The notes under the pieces are model-generated. The model saw only the letters and a list, made by a program, of their open reading frames with translations, was not told where the DNA came from and searched no databases. Made by a program: the position numbers and the translations under genes. Of a stretch of DNA of 21,347 nt, positions 7,321-15,095 are shown one piece after another. The stretch covers positions 1-21,347 of the forward strand of contig JAGLCE010000024.1 in the NCBI GenBank assembly GCA_023146365.1. Direction: 5' to 3'. The first letter of the stretch is position 1. Every line of letters begins with the position of its first letter. The stretch comes from Endozoicomonadaceae bacterium (GTDB lineage: Bacteria > Pseudomonadota > Gammaproteobacteria > Pseudomonadales > Endozoicomonadaceae).

Positions 7321-9354
7321 ATGAATATAGAGCTATCTAAACCATCGCATGTTAACGTCAACAGTACAGATGAGATGCGACACTTATCTGACAATGAAGT
7401 GCCTGCTAAAACGTTTGGACTACATGCAATTTCATTAGCCGAAATATCTCCAGAAAAAACGAATTCATTAACATCAAAAGAGCCTCGCTTTGCCACTGAA
7501 AACCATGAAGTTCACGGTCATCAAGATCACAGAAACGTTAATTTACAAACCGATGAAACTCTTCTTGGATCACTAAATAATAACCGAAATAGTGCCGAAA
7601 GCGAAAGCGAAAGCGAAAACGAAAACGCTAATAATATTAAACACAAGAGAGAAAATATTGTAGCCAATTTAATCAAGCGGGGTGTTCGCTGGTTAACAGA
7701 TCGTGTGGTAGGTCTTTTTACATCGGCATTCAGACCACTGTATGAGAATGGATTTAACGGATTTGACTGGCAACCCACACTAGAGAATACAGCTGTAACA
7801 GTGGCGGCTATTTGTTCCCCTCTGTTTAGGAAGGCCTACTTTCTTAAAAAAACAGGTGCATTGGTAATTGTATTGAATTCAATCAGCACTGTCGGAGCTA
7901 AACCAGTTGTCAATGTGATTGATATCGACAATGCCAACATGTTGAAAATGATTGGTGTGTCTGCCGCATACCCAAGCAATGGACACTATAGATTAACCGC
8001 TAATATTGATGCCAGTAATATTACGCAACCGATACCAAAATTACTCGGTACTTTAGATGGGCAAGGGTATACCATTTCAAATTTGTCGTGTTGTCTTATA
8101 CAAGTTATGGAGGGCGATGCCCTCGTTATTAACCTCATTGTCCGTGGTGCAAATACCGGATTATCTTCTTGCACTGCGACGATTACTAGCACACTAAGTG
8201 ATCAAGCCACAATAAACTCCATCCAAGTGTTGGATAGCCAAGTAAAACAACATATTCATACACCTCATGTTGGAATAATTGCCAATTATATACTTGATTC
8301 GTCTCGAATTGAACATTCTCTAATCCTTAACTGCTCGATTATTTCAACGATACGTCATTCAAATTGCGGTGGTGTGGCGGGAGGAATGTGGGGCGGTGCA
8401 GGAAGTATAAATAACACGATTAGCAAATCTAACATCACGGCATTAGGAGATTCAGCGGCGGTAGGAGGTGTGACGGGAGTAGCTGAACAGGACGTCGTTA
8501 TCAACCAAAGCAGCATTAACCAGGTTAATGTTATAGCCCATGGAAATTCGTCCAAGGTTGCTCTAATAGCGGGGCTTGTTAATGTTGATGCTAAGATAAA
8601 CGGCGCTACGCTTATCAATTCTATGATTCAGGCTTTAGGAGATAACTCATGGGGAGGTTTTGCTGTAGGTTCTTTAGAATTGGGACCGCCTTTCCTGCAG
8701 ATTTCTAACACGTTCGCTATCTGCTGTCGCTTTATTATAGCAGCAACAGATTCTACTGCATATTTATGGGTAGGGCATAGCAGCGATGAGGCTACTATTC
8801 AGATTAACAACAGTAGAGCCATTAACATTAATTGTACCTTCGATGATGTTGATCAACGAACGGTAACGCAATCTACAACTACTGAACCGGTAACGCAGCC
8901 GACAATTACAGCGCAACCGACAATGGTGGCGCAGCCGACAATTACAGCGCAACCGACAATGGCAGCGCAACCGACAATTGCAGCACCCGTACCGGTAGAG
9001 GACATATCATTAATACCCATACTGTTGGGTGGAGGATGTATTATTGCTGGTGTAACGACGACTGTCTTAGTGAGTTACTCGATTTACAGTGGTCATAAAC
9101 AGGGTAAGCGTGGTTGGGAGCTATTTAAACATCCCGGAAAATCTTGTTTAGAATGGTTTATGAAGGTAGGTCACTTCGGATCCTACCGTCTAGTGCAATC
9201 AGAAAGAACAGGAATAGAAGTAACAGGAGCAGATGGTGCGACTGAAATAGAGATGAGCCCATCCTCGGAAATGTCTATGCAATGGAGAGAGGATACCGTC
9301 GGACTGATGACTGAAATCCGCGTATCTGCATCCAAACGATATGGTGTTTCGTGA
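7321..9354 (+). CDS. GLUG/beta-helix-like surface or effector protein, function unknown
   Basis: A 677-aa protein; I recognise its architecture but not its function. Residues 1-150 are polar and acid/amide-rich, with SESESESENENAN at 94-104. A hydrophobic stretch after a basic pair (KKTGALVIVLNSISTVGA, about 176-193) looks like an internal signal peptide behind an unusually long leader. Residues 195-500 have many small, beta-prone Gly/Asn/Ile segments; LLGTLDGQGYTISNLS (241-256) resembles the GLUG motif of bacterial adhesin-like beta-helix proteins. A PTITAQ/PTMVAQ linker (527-555) precedes one probable membrane helix (562-587) and a roughly 90-residue tail with SGHKQG and KHPGKSC. The start has GGAG 8-9 bp upstream. 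Predicted topology is a long external domain held by two hydrophobic segments. It sits beside a truncated sister copy. It could be an adhesin or a host-directed effector; no enzymatic motif is visible. Confidence 0.7.
   Translation: MNIELSKPSHVNVNSTDEMRHLSDNEVPAKTFGLHAISLAEISPEKTNSLTSKEPRFATENHEVHGHQDHRNVNLQTDETLLGSLNNNRNSAESESESENENANNIKHKRENIVANLIKRGVRWLTDRVVGLFTSAFRPLYENGFNGFDWQPTLENTAVTVAAICSPLFRKAYFLKKTGALVIVLNSISTVGAKPVVNVIDIDNANMLKMIGVSAAYPSNGHYRLTANIDASNITQPIPKLLGTLDGQGYTISNLSCCLIQVMEGDALVINLIVRGANTGLSSCTATITSTLSDQATINSIQVLDSQVKQHIHTPHVGIIANYILDSSRIEHSLILNCSIISTIRHSNCGGVAGGMWGGAGSINNTISKSNITALGDSAAVGGVTGVAEQDVVINQSSINQVNVIAHGNSSKVALIAGLVNVDAKINGATLINSMIQALGDNSWGGFAVGSLELGPPFLQISNTFAICCRFIIAATDSTAYLWVGHSSDEATIQINNSRAININCTFDDVDQRTVTQSTTTEPVTQPTITAQPTMVAQPTITAQPTMAAQPTIAAPVPVEDISLIPILLGGGCIIAGVTTTVLVSYSIYSGHKQGKRGWELFKHPGKSCLEWFMKVGHFGSYRLVQSERTGIEVTGADGATEIEMSPSSEMSMQWREDTVGLMTEIRVSASKRYGVS
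7597..7626 (+). repeat. Hexanucleotide repeat encoding Ser-Glu/Asn-Glu
   Basis: Three GAAAGC units are followed by two GAAAAC units, giving ESESESENEN within the acidic leader of the 677-aa protein. Units are 6 bp, so length changes would keep the frame. Confidence 0.9.
8896..8985 (+). repeat. Five 18-bp repeats encoding a QPTxxA linker
   Basis: Five near-identical 18-bp units encode QPTITA, QPTMVA, QPTITA, QPTMAA and QPTIAA. They form a Pro/Thr-rich stalk-like linker directly before the membrane helix. The truncated paralogue has no such array, so it expanded here or was lost there. Confidence 0.92.
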
Positions 9355-9386
9355 GCATACCGTCGAACTGATGACTGAAATCCGCG
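9293..9386 (+). repeat. 30-bp direct repeat over the 3' end of the 677-aa gene
   Basis: A 30-bp sequence (ACCGTCGGACTGATGACT in the first copy) occurs at 9293-9322 and, with one mismatch, at 9357-9386, 64 bp apart. The first copy is inside the gene and the second lies after its stop. In its own frame the second copy reads EHTVELMTEIRAII then TAA. Because 64 is not a multiple of three, a tandem duplication may have changed the C-terminus. Confidence 0.85.
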
Positions 9387-9713
9387 CCATTATTTAATTC
9401 CGTATGCATTGCCCACGCAGGAGCGTGGGAACGAGAACTATAAGAAGATTACTCCGTTGATAAATAGCCAGTTAGCAAGACAAGACCCTTGCAGACGACC
9501 AAACAAGATACAACTAATGTCTAATAAACATATTGTTTAATTCTTGTTACTCTAAATAAAATAATGAATATTTTTAAATAATCATTATCTAATTCAATAT
9601 AGAAAATCAATAAATTAACAGAGGAAAACGCAAAACGGATAGAATATTACAAACGGAAAATAAAATATTCAAACTTAATAATTAATTTTAATAGCTGATG
9701 GGTGGATAATTAA
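9387..9713. other. Intergenic region with a CCCACGC-type stem-loop
   Basis: CCCACGC (9412-9418) and GCGTGGG (9423-9429) form a perfect 7-bp, GC-rich stem with a 4-nt AGGA loop, followed by AACGAG. From memory, this kind of short palindrome recurs between genes in many gammaproteobacteria. There is no T tract, so it is not a standard terminator. The remaining bases to 9713 are AT-rich and show nothing else, apart from the GGGTGG ribosome site at 9700-9705. Confidence 0.6.
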
Positions 9714-10220
9714 ATGATAAAATTTTCGCCAAAAGGCTTATGTTCGTATACTTGGAATAAAAATTGTTTCACGCATACAGATACGATAACTAACATTTTT
9801 CAGTGTATTAAAACGTTAGTCTGTTCAGTATTTGGTAAACGTCAAGTAAAATTAGTTGACGTACAACGATTATACAATTTAAATCATGAAAACACTATTT
9901 TTGGTGCAGAATATAAAAATTATTTAATGAAATGTAACATTGAAATTGTGGGTCGTAATAATAACTCAACATTGGAAACTAAACATATTTCTGCAAATGA
10001 TTTAAAGGAACTTATTGATGCTAATGAATTTTTAAATGATGTTCATTACATAGTGAACGAAGATTTTAGATACATAAACGATAATAAAAATGATTTTTTG
10101 CTACCCGATAATTTAACGATAGTTGGAAATCTTATTCTTTCTTATACTCAAAATGTTATGAACGCGCAAAAAAATATTAATGTCACTGGCTCCATTACGA
10201 TAATTGAGCCTCTTGACTGA
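9714..10220 (+). CDS. AT-rich hypothetical protein with a short LRR-like C-terminus
   Basis: A 168-aa protein that I do not recognise. The ATG is preceded by GGGTGG with 8-bp spacing, so translation is likely. Residues 1-45 are Cys- and aromatic-containing and hydrophobic in part (NIFQCIKTLVCSVFGK). The middle is Asn/Lys/Glu-rich. The C-terminus (about 129-165, LLPDNLTIVGNLILSYTQN ... INVTGSITII) has the spacing of bacterial leucine-rich strands of the LPxxLxVxGNLxLSxTQ kind, about two turns only. No signal peptide is clear. It is visibly more AT-rich than the housekeeping genes and lies between two IS remnants, which suggests acquired DNA. It could be a small secreted effector or the C-terminal part of a larger lost gene. 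Confidence 0.55.
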   Translation: MIKFSPKGLCSYTWNKNCFTHTDTITNIFQCIKTLVCSVFGKRQVKLVDVQRLYNLNHENTIFGAEYKNYLMKCNIEIVGRNNNSTLETKHISANDLKELIDANEFLNDVHYIVNEDFRYINDNKNDFLLPDNLTIVGNLILSYTQNVMNAQKNINVTGSITIIEPLD

Positions 10221-10246
10221 TAGAGCTAACATCACGCCAAACACCG

Positions 10247-10684
10247 ATGAACAAACTGACAGAACAAGAAAGGGGAAAGATAATAAGGATCTGTAATCAA
10301 GCAGAATATTTCCAGTTACCGCCCAGTCAAATTGTCCCAAAACTGGCGGATAAAGGAGAATATATCACCTCTGAATCCAGTATTTACTGAATCCTCAAAG
10401 AGGCCAACCAGCTTAATCATCGGGGTCGAGCAAAGGCCAAGCAGAAGCGTGCTGCCCCGACGACACACGTTGCTCATGCCCCAAGCCAAGTCTGGTCATG
10501 GGATATCAACTACCTACCCTCAAAGGTGCGAGGCAGGCTCTATTATCTGTACCTGATTTTGGATCTATTCAGCCGAAAGATTGTGGGTTGGAAAGTGCAT
10601 GAACAGGAAGGCGGTGAGGAAGCTGCAGAGCTTATACAGCGAGCTGTTTTGGCTGATCATTGCTTCAGAAAGCCTAAAGAATGA
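10247..10684 (+). pseudogene. IS3-family transposase OrfB remnant
   Basis: One continuous frame from an ATG at 10247 reads MNKLTEQERGKIIRICNQ, then a TGA at 10388-10390 (in SSIY-stop-ILKEANQLNHRGRA), then the start of the rve integrase core with SQVWSWDINYLP and LYLILDLFSRKIVGW, ending at a TGA at 10682-10684. The first Asp of the DDE triad (WSWD) is present. The HSDNG Asp and the final Glu are absent because similarity stops at about 10675, near the simple repeat at 10701. It is inactive through a nonsense mutation and 3' truncation. Compared with family sequences from memory, the stop probably replaced an Arg codon (CGA to TGA). Confidence 0.88.
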
Positions 10685-10700
10685 TTATACATTTACCACC

Positions 10701-10736
10701 TCCACCTCCATCTCCATCTCCATCTCCACCTCCATC
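10701..10736. repeat. Six TCCAYC hexanucleotide repeats
   Basis: Six 6-bp units (TCCACC or TCCATC) run in tandem, just after the IS3 remnant breaks off and 40 bp before the stop of the hemerythrin-like gene. They are outside any gene I accept. The array may mark the deletion junction. Confidence 0.85.
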
Positions 10737-10775
10737 GCCGGTCAATCTATCAGTGGAAATCCAAAAGCTTCCCGC

Positions 10776-11186
10776 CTAGTCCATAAGTTCATCATACTTC
10801 TTGTAAAGCACAGCTTCTTCATTACGGATGCGTTTGCAGAGTACCTTAATTAATCCCCTACAGTCATTTTCGAATCCTTCTTTTTGATCACAAGAGCCGT
10901 ACTTATCAAAAAAGGCCAGTGCGCTGGCGGATATTGTCTGCATATCTTTGGCATACTTATCCAGCGTGCCTTGCAGTTGTTCATCAGATTTTGCAGCTTT
11001 TAAAAGTACAGGATAGAGCTCGGCGTCCTCTTTTTGTAGATGAGACAGTAATTCGTCCCTAGCCAGCATTAGGAGACTCCTTCCTTGTTCTGTATGGACC
11101 CCTATGCGCTGAATGTTGAGAAGAGCATCAGTGAGATGGGCGTGTTCTACGAGAAGCTCTCGAATAAGTTTTGACATATTTAACAT
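10776..11186 (-). CDS. Hemerythrin-like (HHE) metal-binding protein
   Basis: A 136-aa all-helical protein with the spacing of hemerythrin HHE cation-binding domains, which hold a non-haem di-iron site and serve in O2/NO sensing, iron handling or stress repair. Candidate ligands are His15 (LLVEHAHLTD), His49 with Glu53/Glu56 (LLSHLQKEDAELYP) and Glu123/Glu124 (RIRNEEAVLYKKY). The second half lacks a clear HxxxE, so the site may be reduced or atypical. A nearby internal ATG (residue 4, at 11177) has a GGA 8 bp upstream and may be the true start. It is a lone gene on the minus strand. The metal and role are not decided by the sequence. Confidence 0.75.
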   Translation of the reverse strand: MLNMSKLIRELLVEHAHLTDALLNIQRIGVHTEQGRSLLMLARDELLSHLQKEDAELYPVLLKAAKSDEQLQGTLDKYAKDMQTISASALAFFDKYGSCDQKEGFENDCRGLIKVLCKRIRNEEAVLYKKYDELMD

Positions 11187-11694
11187 CCATATATTTGTTT
11201 ATACCTGTCATTTAATAATAGGTTCAAACGTATGCAAAATAACGTAAACTTTAAAATTTCTTTTGATTACAATAAAATCATTTATTTCAGTTTGGAATAA
11301 ATACAGCTCCATGATTGAAATATCTACAGTATAAGATATAGTGCGGATGCGGTCGTTATTGGATAATTTAGATATTCCACCTCTTTGTATCAGGTTTTTC
11401 TTTACGTTTACTCTTCGATGAGTCTGCCTTGATGAAAGGGCGTAGTGCTAAAAATAGCACTCTGAGGTATATGCGTTCCGGCGACATACAGAGTGGCTGT
11501 TTTAGTTTAGCTGTTTTAGGCGTTGTCTTATCATTTTATGTAGCACTATGAATATCTATTTTAATAAGGATCCGGCAATGAGTTTGTCCCATTTTTTTAT
11601 AAGTTTTACCGTTTCATTGGTAGATTTATTTCTATCATGTCTCTTGACGGGGAAGGACTAACAGCGAAACATTACATCGCTGTCAGCCTGTTAC
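11187..11694. other. 508-bp intergenic region with overlapping hairpins and a small ORF
   Basis: AGTGCTA/TAGCACT (11444-11461) forms a 7-bp hairpin with an AAAA loop. CACTCTG (11458-11464) can instead pair with CAGAGTG (11489-11495), sharing bases with the first, so the two stems exclude each other. A plus-strand frame at 11432-11551 encodes 39 aa (MKGRSAKNSTLRYMRSGDIQ, then a hydrophobic C-terminus CFSLAVLGVVLSFYVAL), but it has no good ribosome site. The rest holds nothing I can name. Confidence 0.4.
11661..11683 (-). terminator. Weak hairpin after serA
   Basis: ACAGCGA (11661-11667) pairs with TCGCTGT (11677-11683), 12 bp past the serA stop. There is no T tract on the minus strand, so this may be only an mRNA 3' hairpin or a factor-dependent end. 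Confidence 0.4.
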
Positions 11695-12930
11695 TTAATA
11701 TAATATGCGGCAACGAATAGTACCATGCACTTCCTGAAGTCTTTCTTGAGCAAATCGGCTTTGGTCTGCTTCCACATCAATCACTACGTAACCTACCTCT
11801 TCACACGTCTGCAGATACTGGCCACTGATATTGATATTATTGGCAGAAAAAATATGGTTGATCGCTGAGAGTACGCCGGGCACATTATCATGGATGTGCA
11901 GGATACGGTGCTTTCCAAGATGAGCCGGCAACGCAACCTCTGGGAAATTAACAGATGACAGTGACGTTCCATTATCACTGTACTTCACTAGTTTTTCTGC
12001 TACCTCTTTTCCGATATTTTCCTGAGCTTCCAGAGTACTTCCACCGATATGAGGGGTCAGAATGACATTGTCGAATTTACGTAGCGGTGAAGAAAACGTC
12101 TCATCATTAGAGTACGGTTCTACGGGAAAAACGTCAATAGCAGCGCCAAGCAACCTCTTGGATTGAAGGGCTGAGGCCAGTGCATCCATAGCGACAACCG
12201 TACCGCGGGACGCGTTGATAAGAATGGCGTTGTTTTTCATCGTCGCTAGTTCGGCTTCGCCGATCATTTCCTGAGTGGCCGGTGTGTCTGGCACGTGTAG
12301 TGTGATGATGTCAGCCAAACTGAGTAGTTCATTCAGATCAGAAATCTGGGAGGCATTGCCAAGAGGCAAGCGTGTGACGACATCGTAAAAATAGACTTCC
12401 ATGCCCAGGGATTCCGCCAGCACACTCAACTGACTGCCAATATTGCCATAGCCGATAATGCCGAGCTTTTTACCACGAACTTCATAAGCGTTTTTTGCGC
12501 TTTTACGCCATACTCCTCGATGGGCTTGAGCACTTTTTTCAGGAACACCACGCAGTAGCAGTATGGCCTCCGCCAAGACCAGCTCTGCAACGGAGCGAGT
12601 ATTAGAATACGGTGCGTTGAAAACAGCGATGCCATGACGAGTCGCGGCTTTCAGGTCAGTCTGATTGGTACCGATGCAGAAACAGCCGACAGCAATCAGC
12701 TTTTCGGCATGGGCAAAAATCTCTTCAGTTAGCTGTGTCTGTGAGCGAATACCAACGAAATGAGCGCCACTAATGTGCGCCTTGAGCTCATCATCCGGTA
12801 ATGAGGTTGAGTGATAGTCTATGTTGGTATAGCCTTGGGCTTTCAGGCTATCGACCGCAGACCGGTGAATTCCCTCAAGTAGCAGAAAACGAATTTTTCT
12901 CTTGTCCAGTGATAGTAATGTTGTGGCCAT
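11695..12930 (-). CDS. serA: D-3-phosphoglycerate dehydrogenase
   Basis: SerA oxidises 3-phosphoglycerate to 3-phosphohydroxypyruvate with NAD, the first step of serine synthesis in the cytosol. The 411-aa length is that of the E. coli-type enzyme. The Rossmann motif is GYGNIG (160-165). Catalytic residues are Arg242 (NASRGT), Glu271 (VFPVEPYSND) and His294 (TPHIGGST). A C-terminal ACT domain (about 341-411, HIHDNVPGVLSAINHIF) is the site of serine feedback inhibition in this type. Enzymes of this class also reduce 2-oxoglutarate to D-2-hydroxyglutarate, which fits the divergent neighbour at 13082. The 151-bp gap between the two genes holds a strong inverted repeat. Confidence 0.96.
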   Translation of the reverse strand: MATTLLSLDKRKIRFLLLEGIHRSAVDSLKAQGYTNIDYHSTSLPDDELKAHISGAHFVGIRSQTQLTEEIFAHAEKLIAVGCFCIGTNQTDLKAATRHGIAVFNAPYSNTRSVAELVLAEAILLLRGVPEKSAQAHRGVWRKSAKNAYEVRGKKLGIIGYGNIGSQLSVLAESLGMEVYFYDVVTRLPLGNASQISDLNELLSLADIITLHVPDTPATQEMIGEAELATMKNNAILINASRGTVVAMDALASALQSKRLLGAAIDVFPVEPYSNDETFSSPLRKFDNVILTPHIGGSTLEAQENIGKEVAEKLVKYSDNGTSLSSVNFPEVALPAHLGKHRILHIHDNVPGVLSAINHIFSANNINISGQYLQTCEEVGYVVIDVEADQSRFAQERLQEVHGTIRCRILY

Positions 12931-12964
12931 GCTCGCTTATCCCGACTTCATCCTTTGTGTTGTC

Positions 12965-12993
12965 TCATGCCCGTAGTCTATCTTCGGGCATGA
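12965..12993. promoter_or_regulatory. Inverted repeat between serA and the FAD oxidase gene
   Basis: TCATGCCCG (12965-12973) and CGGGCATGA (12985-12993) are perfect 9-bp arms around 11 nt, 35 bp upstream of the serA start. There is no T tract on either side, so it is unlikely to be a terminator. It could be an operator shared by the divergent genes or a hairpin in the serA leader. Confidence 0.6.
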
Positions 12994-13081
12994 TAGCATA
13001 GCCTGCTAGGAAGAACGGACAACCTTGTTCGATGAAATTTATTCAGATTAATCATGACATACGCGAATATGGGGATAATGT

Positions 13082-14515
13082 ATGACCTGCGAGCAGTTTC
13101 CACAGAGCGCTCTTTCAATGGAGAAGCGTGTCGAACTGATCGCTGAGTTAACGGAGTGCGTGTCACCTGCCAAAGTGCTGGATGACAGCGACTCCTTACA
13201 GACATGGGGGAGGGATTGGACCCGTTTCCATGAGCCGGCTCCTTTGGCCATTATCTTTCCGCAGACCATAGAACACGTTCAGGCCGTCGTACACTTTGCC
13301 CGCAAACGGCGTATTGGGCTGGTACCGTCAGGTGGTCGAACGGGTCTTAGTGCTGGAGCTGTAGCGGTGCGTGGCGAAATTGTTGTCTCATTCGATGACA
13401 TGAATGCCATCAGTAAGTTCAATCCGGTTGATCGCACCGTTGTTTGTGGCCCTGGCTTGATCACCGAGCAGTTGCAGCAGTTTGCCGAAGAGCAGGGACT
13501 CTATTATCCCGTGGACTTTGCTTCCAGTGGCTCCAGTCATATCGGCGGTAATATTGCGACTAACGCTGGCGGTATCAATGTGATCCGTTATGGTATGACC
13601 CGTGACTGGGTCGCCGGTCTGAAAGTCGTCACTGGCACTGGACAATTGCTGGAATTCAATAAAGGCCTTTTGAAAAACAATACCGGCTATGATCTGCAAC
13701 AACTTTTCATAGGGAGTGAAGGTACACTCGGTTTGATTGTTGAAGCAACGATGCGCCTAACTCGTCCTCCAAAAGCGCTGACGGTTCTGCTGCTTGGCGT
13801 ACCGGAGATGAGCAATATTATGAAGGTACTGGATACCTTTCAAAATAAAATTGATTTAACGGCCTTTGAGTTCTTCTCAGAAAAAGCCCTTTCGAAAGTA
13901 GTGGAACATGTCGGTGTGCAACGTCCTTTTGAGACGAATACTGAGTTCTATGCTTTGCTGGAGTTCGAGTGCTTGAATGACCAACTGTCAGATCAAGCGA
14001 TGCAGTTGTTTGAACGGTGCGTTGACAATGGCTGGGTGGTTGATGGTGTTATGAGCCAGAACCAGACACAGCGCGTCAACCTGTGGCGCTGTCGTGAGGA
14101 TATCAGCGAAGCGATCTCCCGCTGGAGCCCGTATAAAAATGATCTCTCTGTTGTAGTGTCAAAAGTACCGGCATTTTTGGCAGCTATTGATGCCGTGGTA
14201 TCCCGAGAATATCCGGATTTCGAAATCATTTGGTTTGGCCACATAGGTGACGGCAACCTGCACCTGAATATTTTAAAGCCAGAGACGCTGGCTCAGGATG
14301 AGTTCCTCTCCCATTGTCATAGGGTGAGTCAATGGATCTTTGATATTGTGCAGAAATATGATGGTTCGATCTCTGCAGAACACGGCGTCGGCTTGTTGAA
14401 GAAAGCGTATCTTGCGTATACCCGTTCGCCAGCAGAGATAGCGTTGATGATCGGGGTAAAAAGCGTTTTTGATCCTGATAAAATAATGAACCCTGAAAAA
14501 ATTTTCGACATTTAA
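13082..14515 (+). CDS. FAD-linked oxidase, probable D-2-hydroxyglutarate dehydrogenase
   Basis: A 477-aa flavoenzyme of the FAD-binding PCMH/GlcD type. It oxidises a D-2-hydroxy acid to the 2-oxo acid and passes electrons to a carrier such as ETF or quinone. The FAD domain has PSGGRTGLSAGAV (82-94), SSGSSHIGGNIATNAGG (148-164) and FIGSEGTLGLIVEA (209-222). The C-terminal domain has FGHIGDGNLHLNI (386-398, metal/substrate His387 and His394), SAEHGVGLLK (431-440) and the end motif FDPDKIMNPEKIF. The ATG has GGGG about 8 bp upstream. Divergence from serA, an arrangement known in Pseudomonas, points to D-2-hydroxyglutarate rather than D-lactate or glycolate as substrate. Glycolate oxidase would be accompanied by glcE and glcF, which are absent. 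Confidence 0.85.
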   Translation: MTCEQFPQSALSMEKRVELIAELTECVSPAKVLDDSDSLQTWGRDWTRFHEPAPLAIIFPQTIEHVQAVVHFARKRRIGLVPSGGRTGLSAGAVAVRGEIVVSFDDMNAISKFNPVDRTVVCGPGLITEQLQQFAEEQGLYYPVDFASSGSSHIGGNIATNAGGINVIRYGMTRDWVAGLKVVTGTGQLLEFNKGLLKNNTGYDLQQLFIGSEGTLGLIVEATMRLTRPPKALTVLLLGVPEMSNIMKVLDTFQNKIDLTAFEFFSEKALSKVVEHVGVQRPFETNTEFYALLEFECLNDQLSDQAMQLFERCVDNGWVVDGVMSQNQTQRVNLWRCREDISEAISRWSPYKNDLSVVVSKVPAFLAAIDAVVSREYPDFEIIWFGHIGDGNLHLNILKPETLAQDEFLSHCHRVSQWIFDIVQKYDGSISAEHGVGLLKKAYLAYTRSPAEIALMIGVKSVFDPDKIMNPEKIFDI

Positions 14516-14520
14516 CCGAC

Positions 14521-14555
14521 AAAAAAAAGTGTTTGGCTATGCTGCAATGTAGCCA
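14521..14555 (-). terminator. Terminator after the DUF4404 gene
   Basis: TGGCTA (14534-14539) pairs with TAGCCA (14550-14555). On the minus strand the hairpin is followed within a few bases by an eight-T run (the A run at 14521-14528). It lies just past the stop of the minus-strand gene at 14567, in the convergent gap with the FAD oxidase gene. Confidence 0.65.
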
Positions 14556-14566
14556 GGCGACTATGA

Positions 14567-14827
14567 TCAGATACCGATACTATTTAAAGTATTCATAACT
14601 TGTCGTATAGCTTGAGCAATACTGGGATGCTTCTCAGCAAATTCAATGGCTTCTTTTTCAAAACGATCATTGAAGGTTTCAACAGGAATGTTTTCTTTCG
14701 CTCTGATCAGCGATAATTTCAGCTCATCAGTAATCTGTCGCAGACTCGCAGCAGTACACTCATCGACTGGGTGACCGTCCAGCAGATCATGAAGATCCTG
14801 AATATGAGCATTGAGCTTGTCATTCAT
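14567..14827 (-). CDS. DUF4404 family small protein
   Basis: An 86-aa, mostly helical, acidic protein. The pattern (an N-terminal LNAHIQDLHDLLDG, then a charged middle, then EKEAIEFAEKHPSIAQAIRQ and a short hydrophobic end) matches the DUF4404 family of gammaproteobacteria, recognised from memory. Function is unknown. The start ATG is preceded by GGAGAGGA at good spacing, so translation should be strong. There is no signal peptide or membrane segment. It is monocistronic and convergent with the FAD oxidase gene. Confidence 0.75.
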   Translation of the reverse strand: MNDKLNAHIQDLHDLLDGHPVDECTAASLRQITDELKLSLIRAKENIPVETFNDRFEKEAIEFAEKHPSIAQAIRQVMNTLNSIGI

Positions 14828-15095
14828 AATGTCCTCTCCACTGTCATACTTATCTTAGTATCAGCATAGTGTAGGATGACATGACATACTGCGAGCAATA
14901 AAAAAAATCCGTAAAAACATCTGACAATAACGGATAAAGATATGCGATGGCCTATCACAGTCATGTCATTGAAGGGGTCTTGTCATATCTGCCGGCCAAA
15001 AAAGATCTGGTTATTACATGTATTCAGCATTTTACATACCTAAGTATGAGGAGCGTTGATGTGATACAGACCATCGCTGCTTGATATCAGAGCTT

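Noticed and set aside
10581..10853. 90-codon plus-strand frame with a Thr/Ser/Ile repeat
   Set aside because: It joins a shifted frame of the IS3 remnant, the hexanucleotide repeat and the antisense end of the hemerythrin-like gene; it has no ribosome site of its own.
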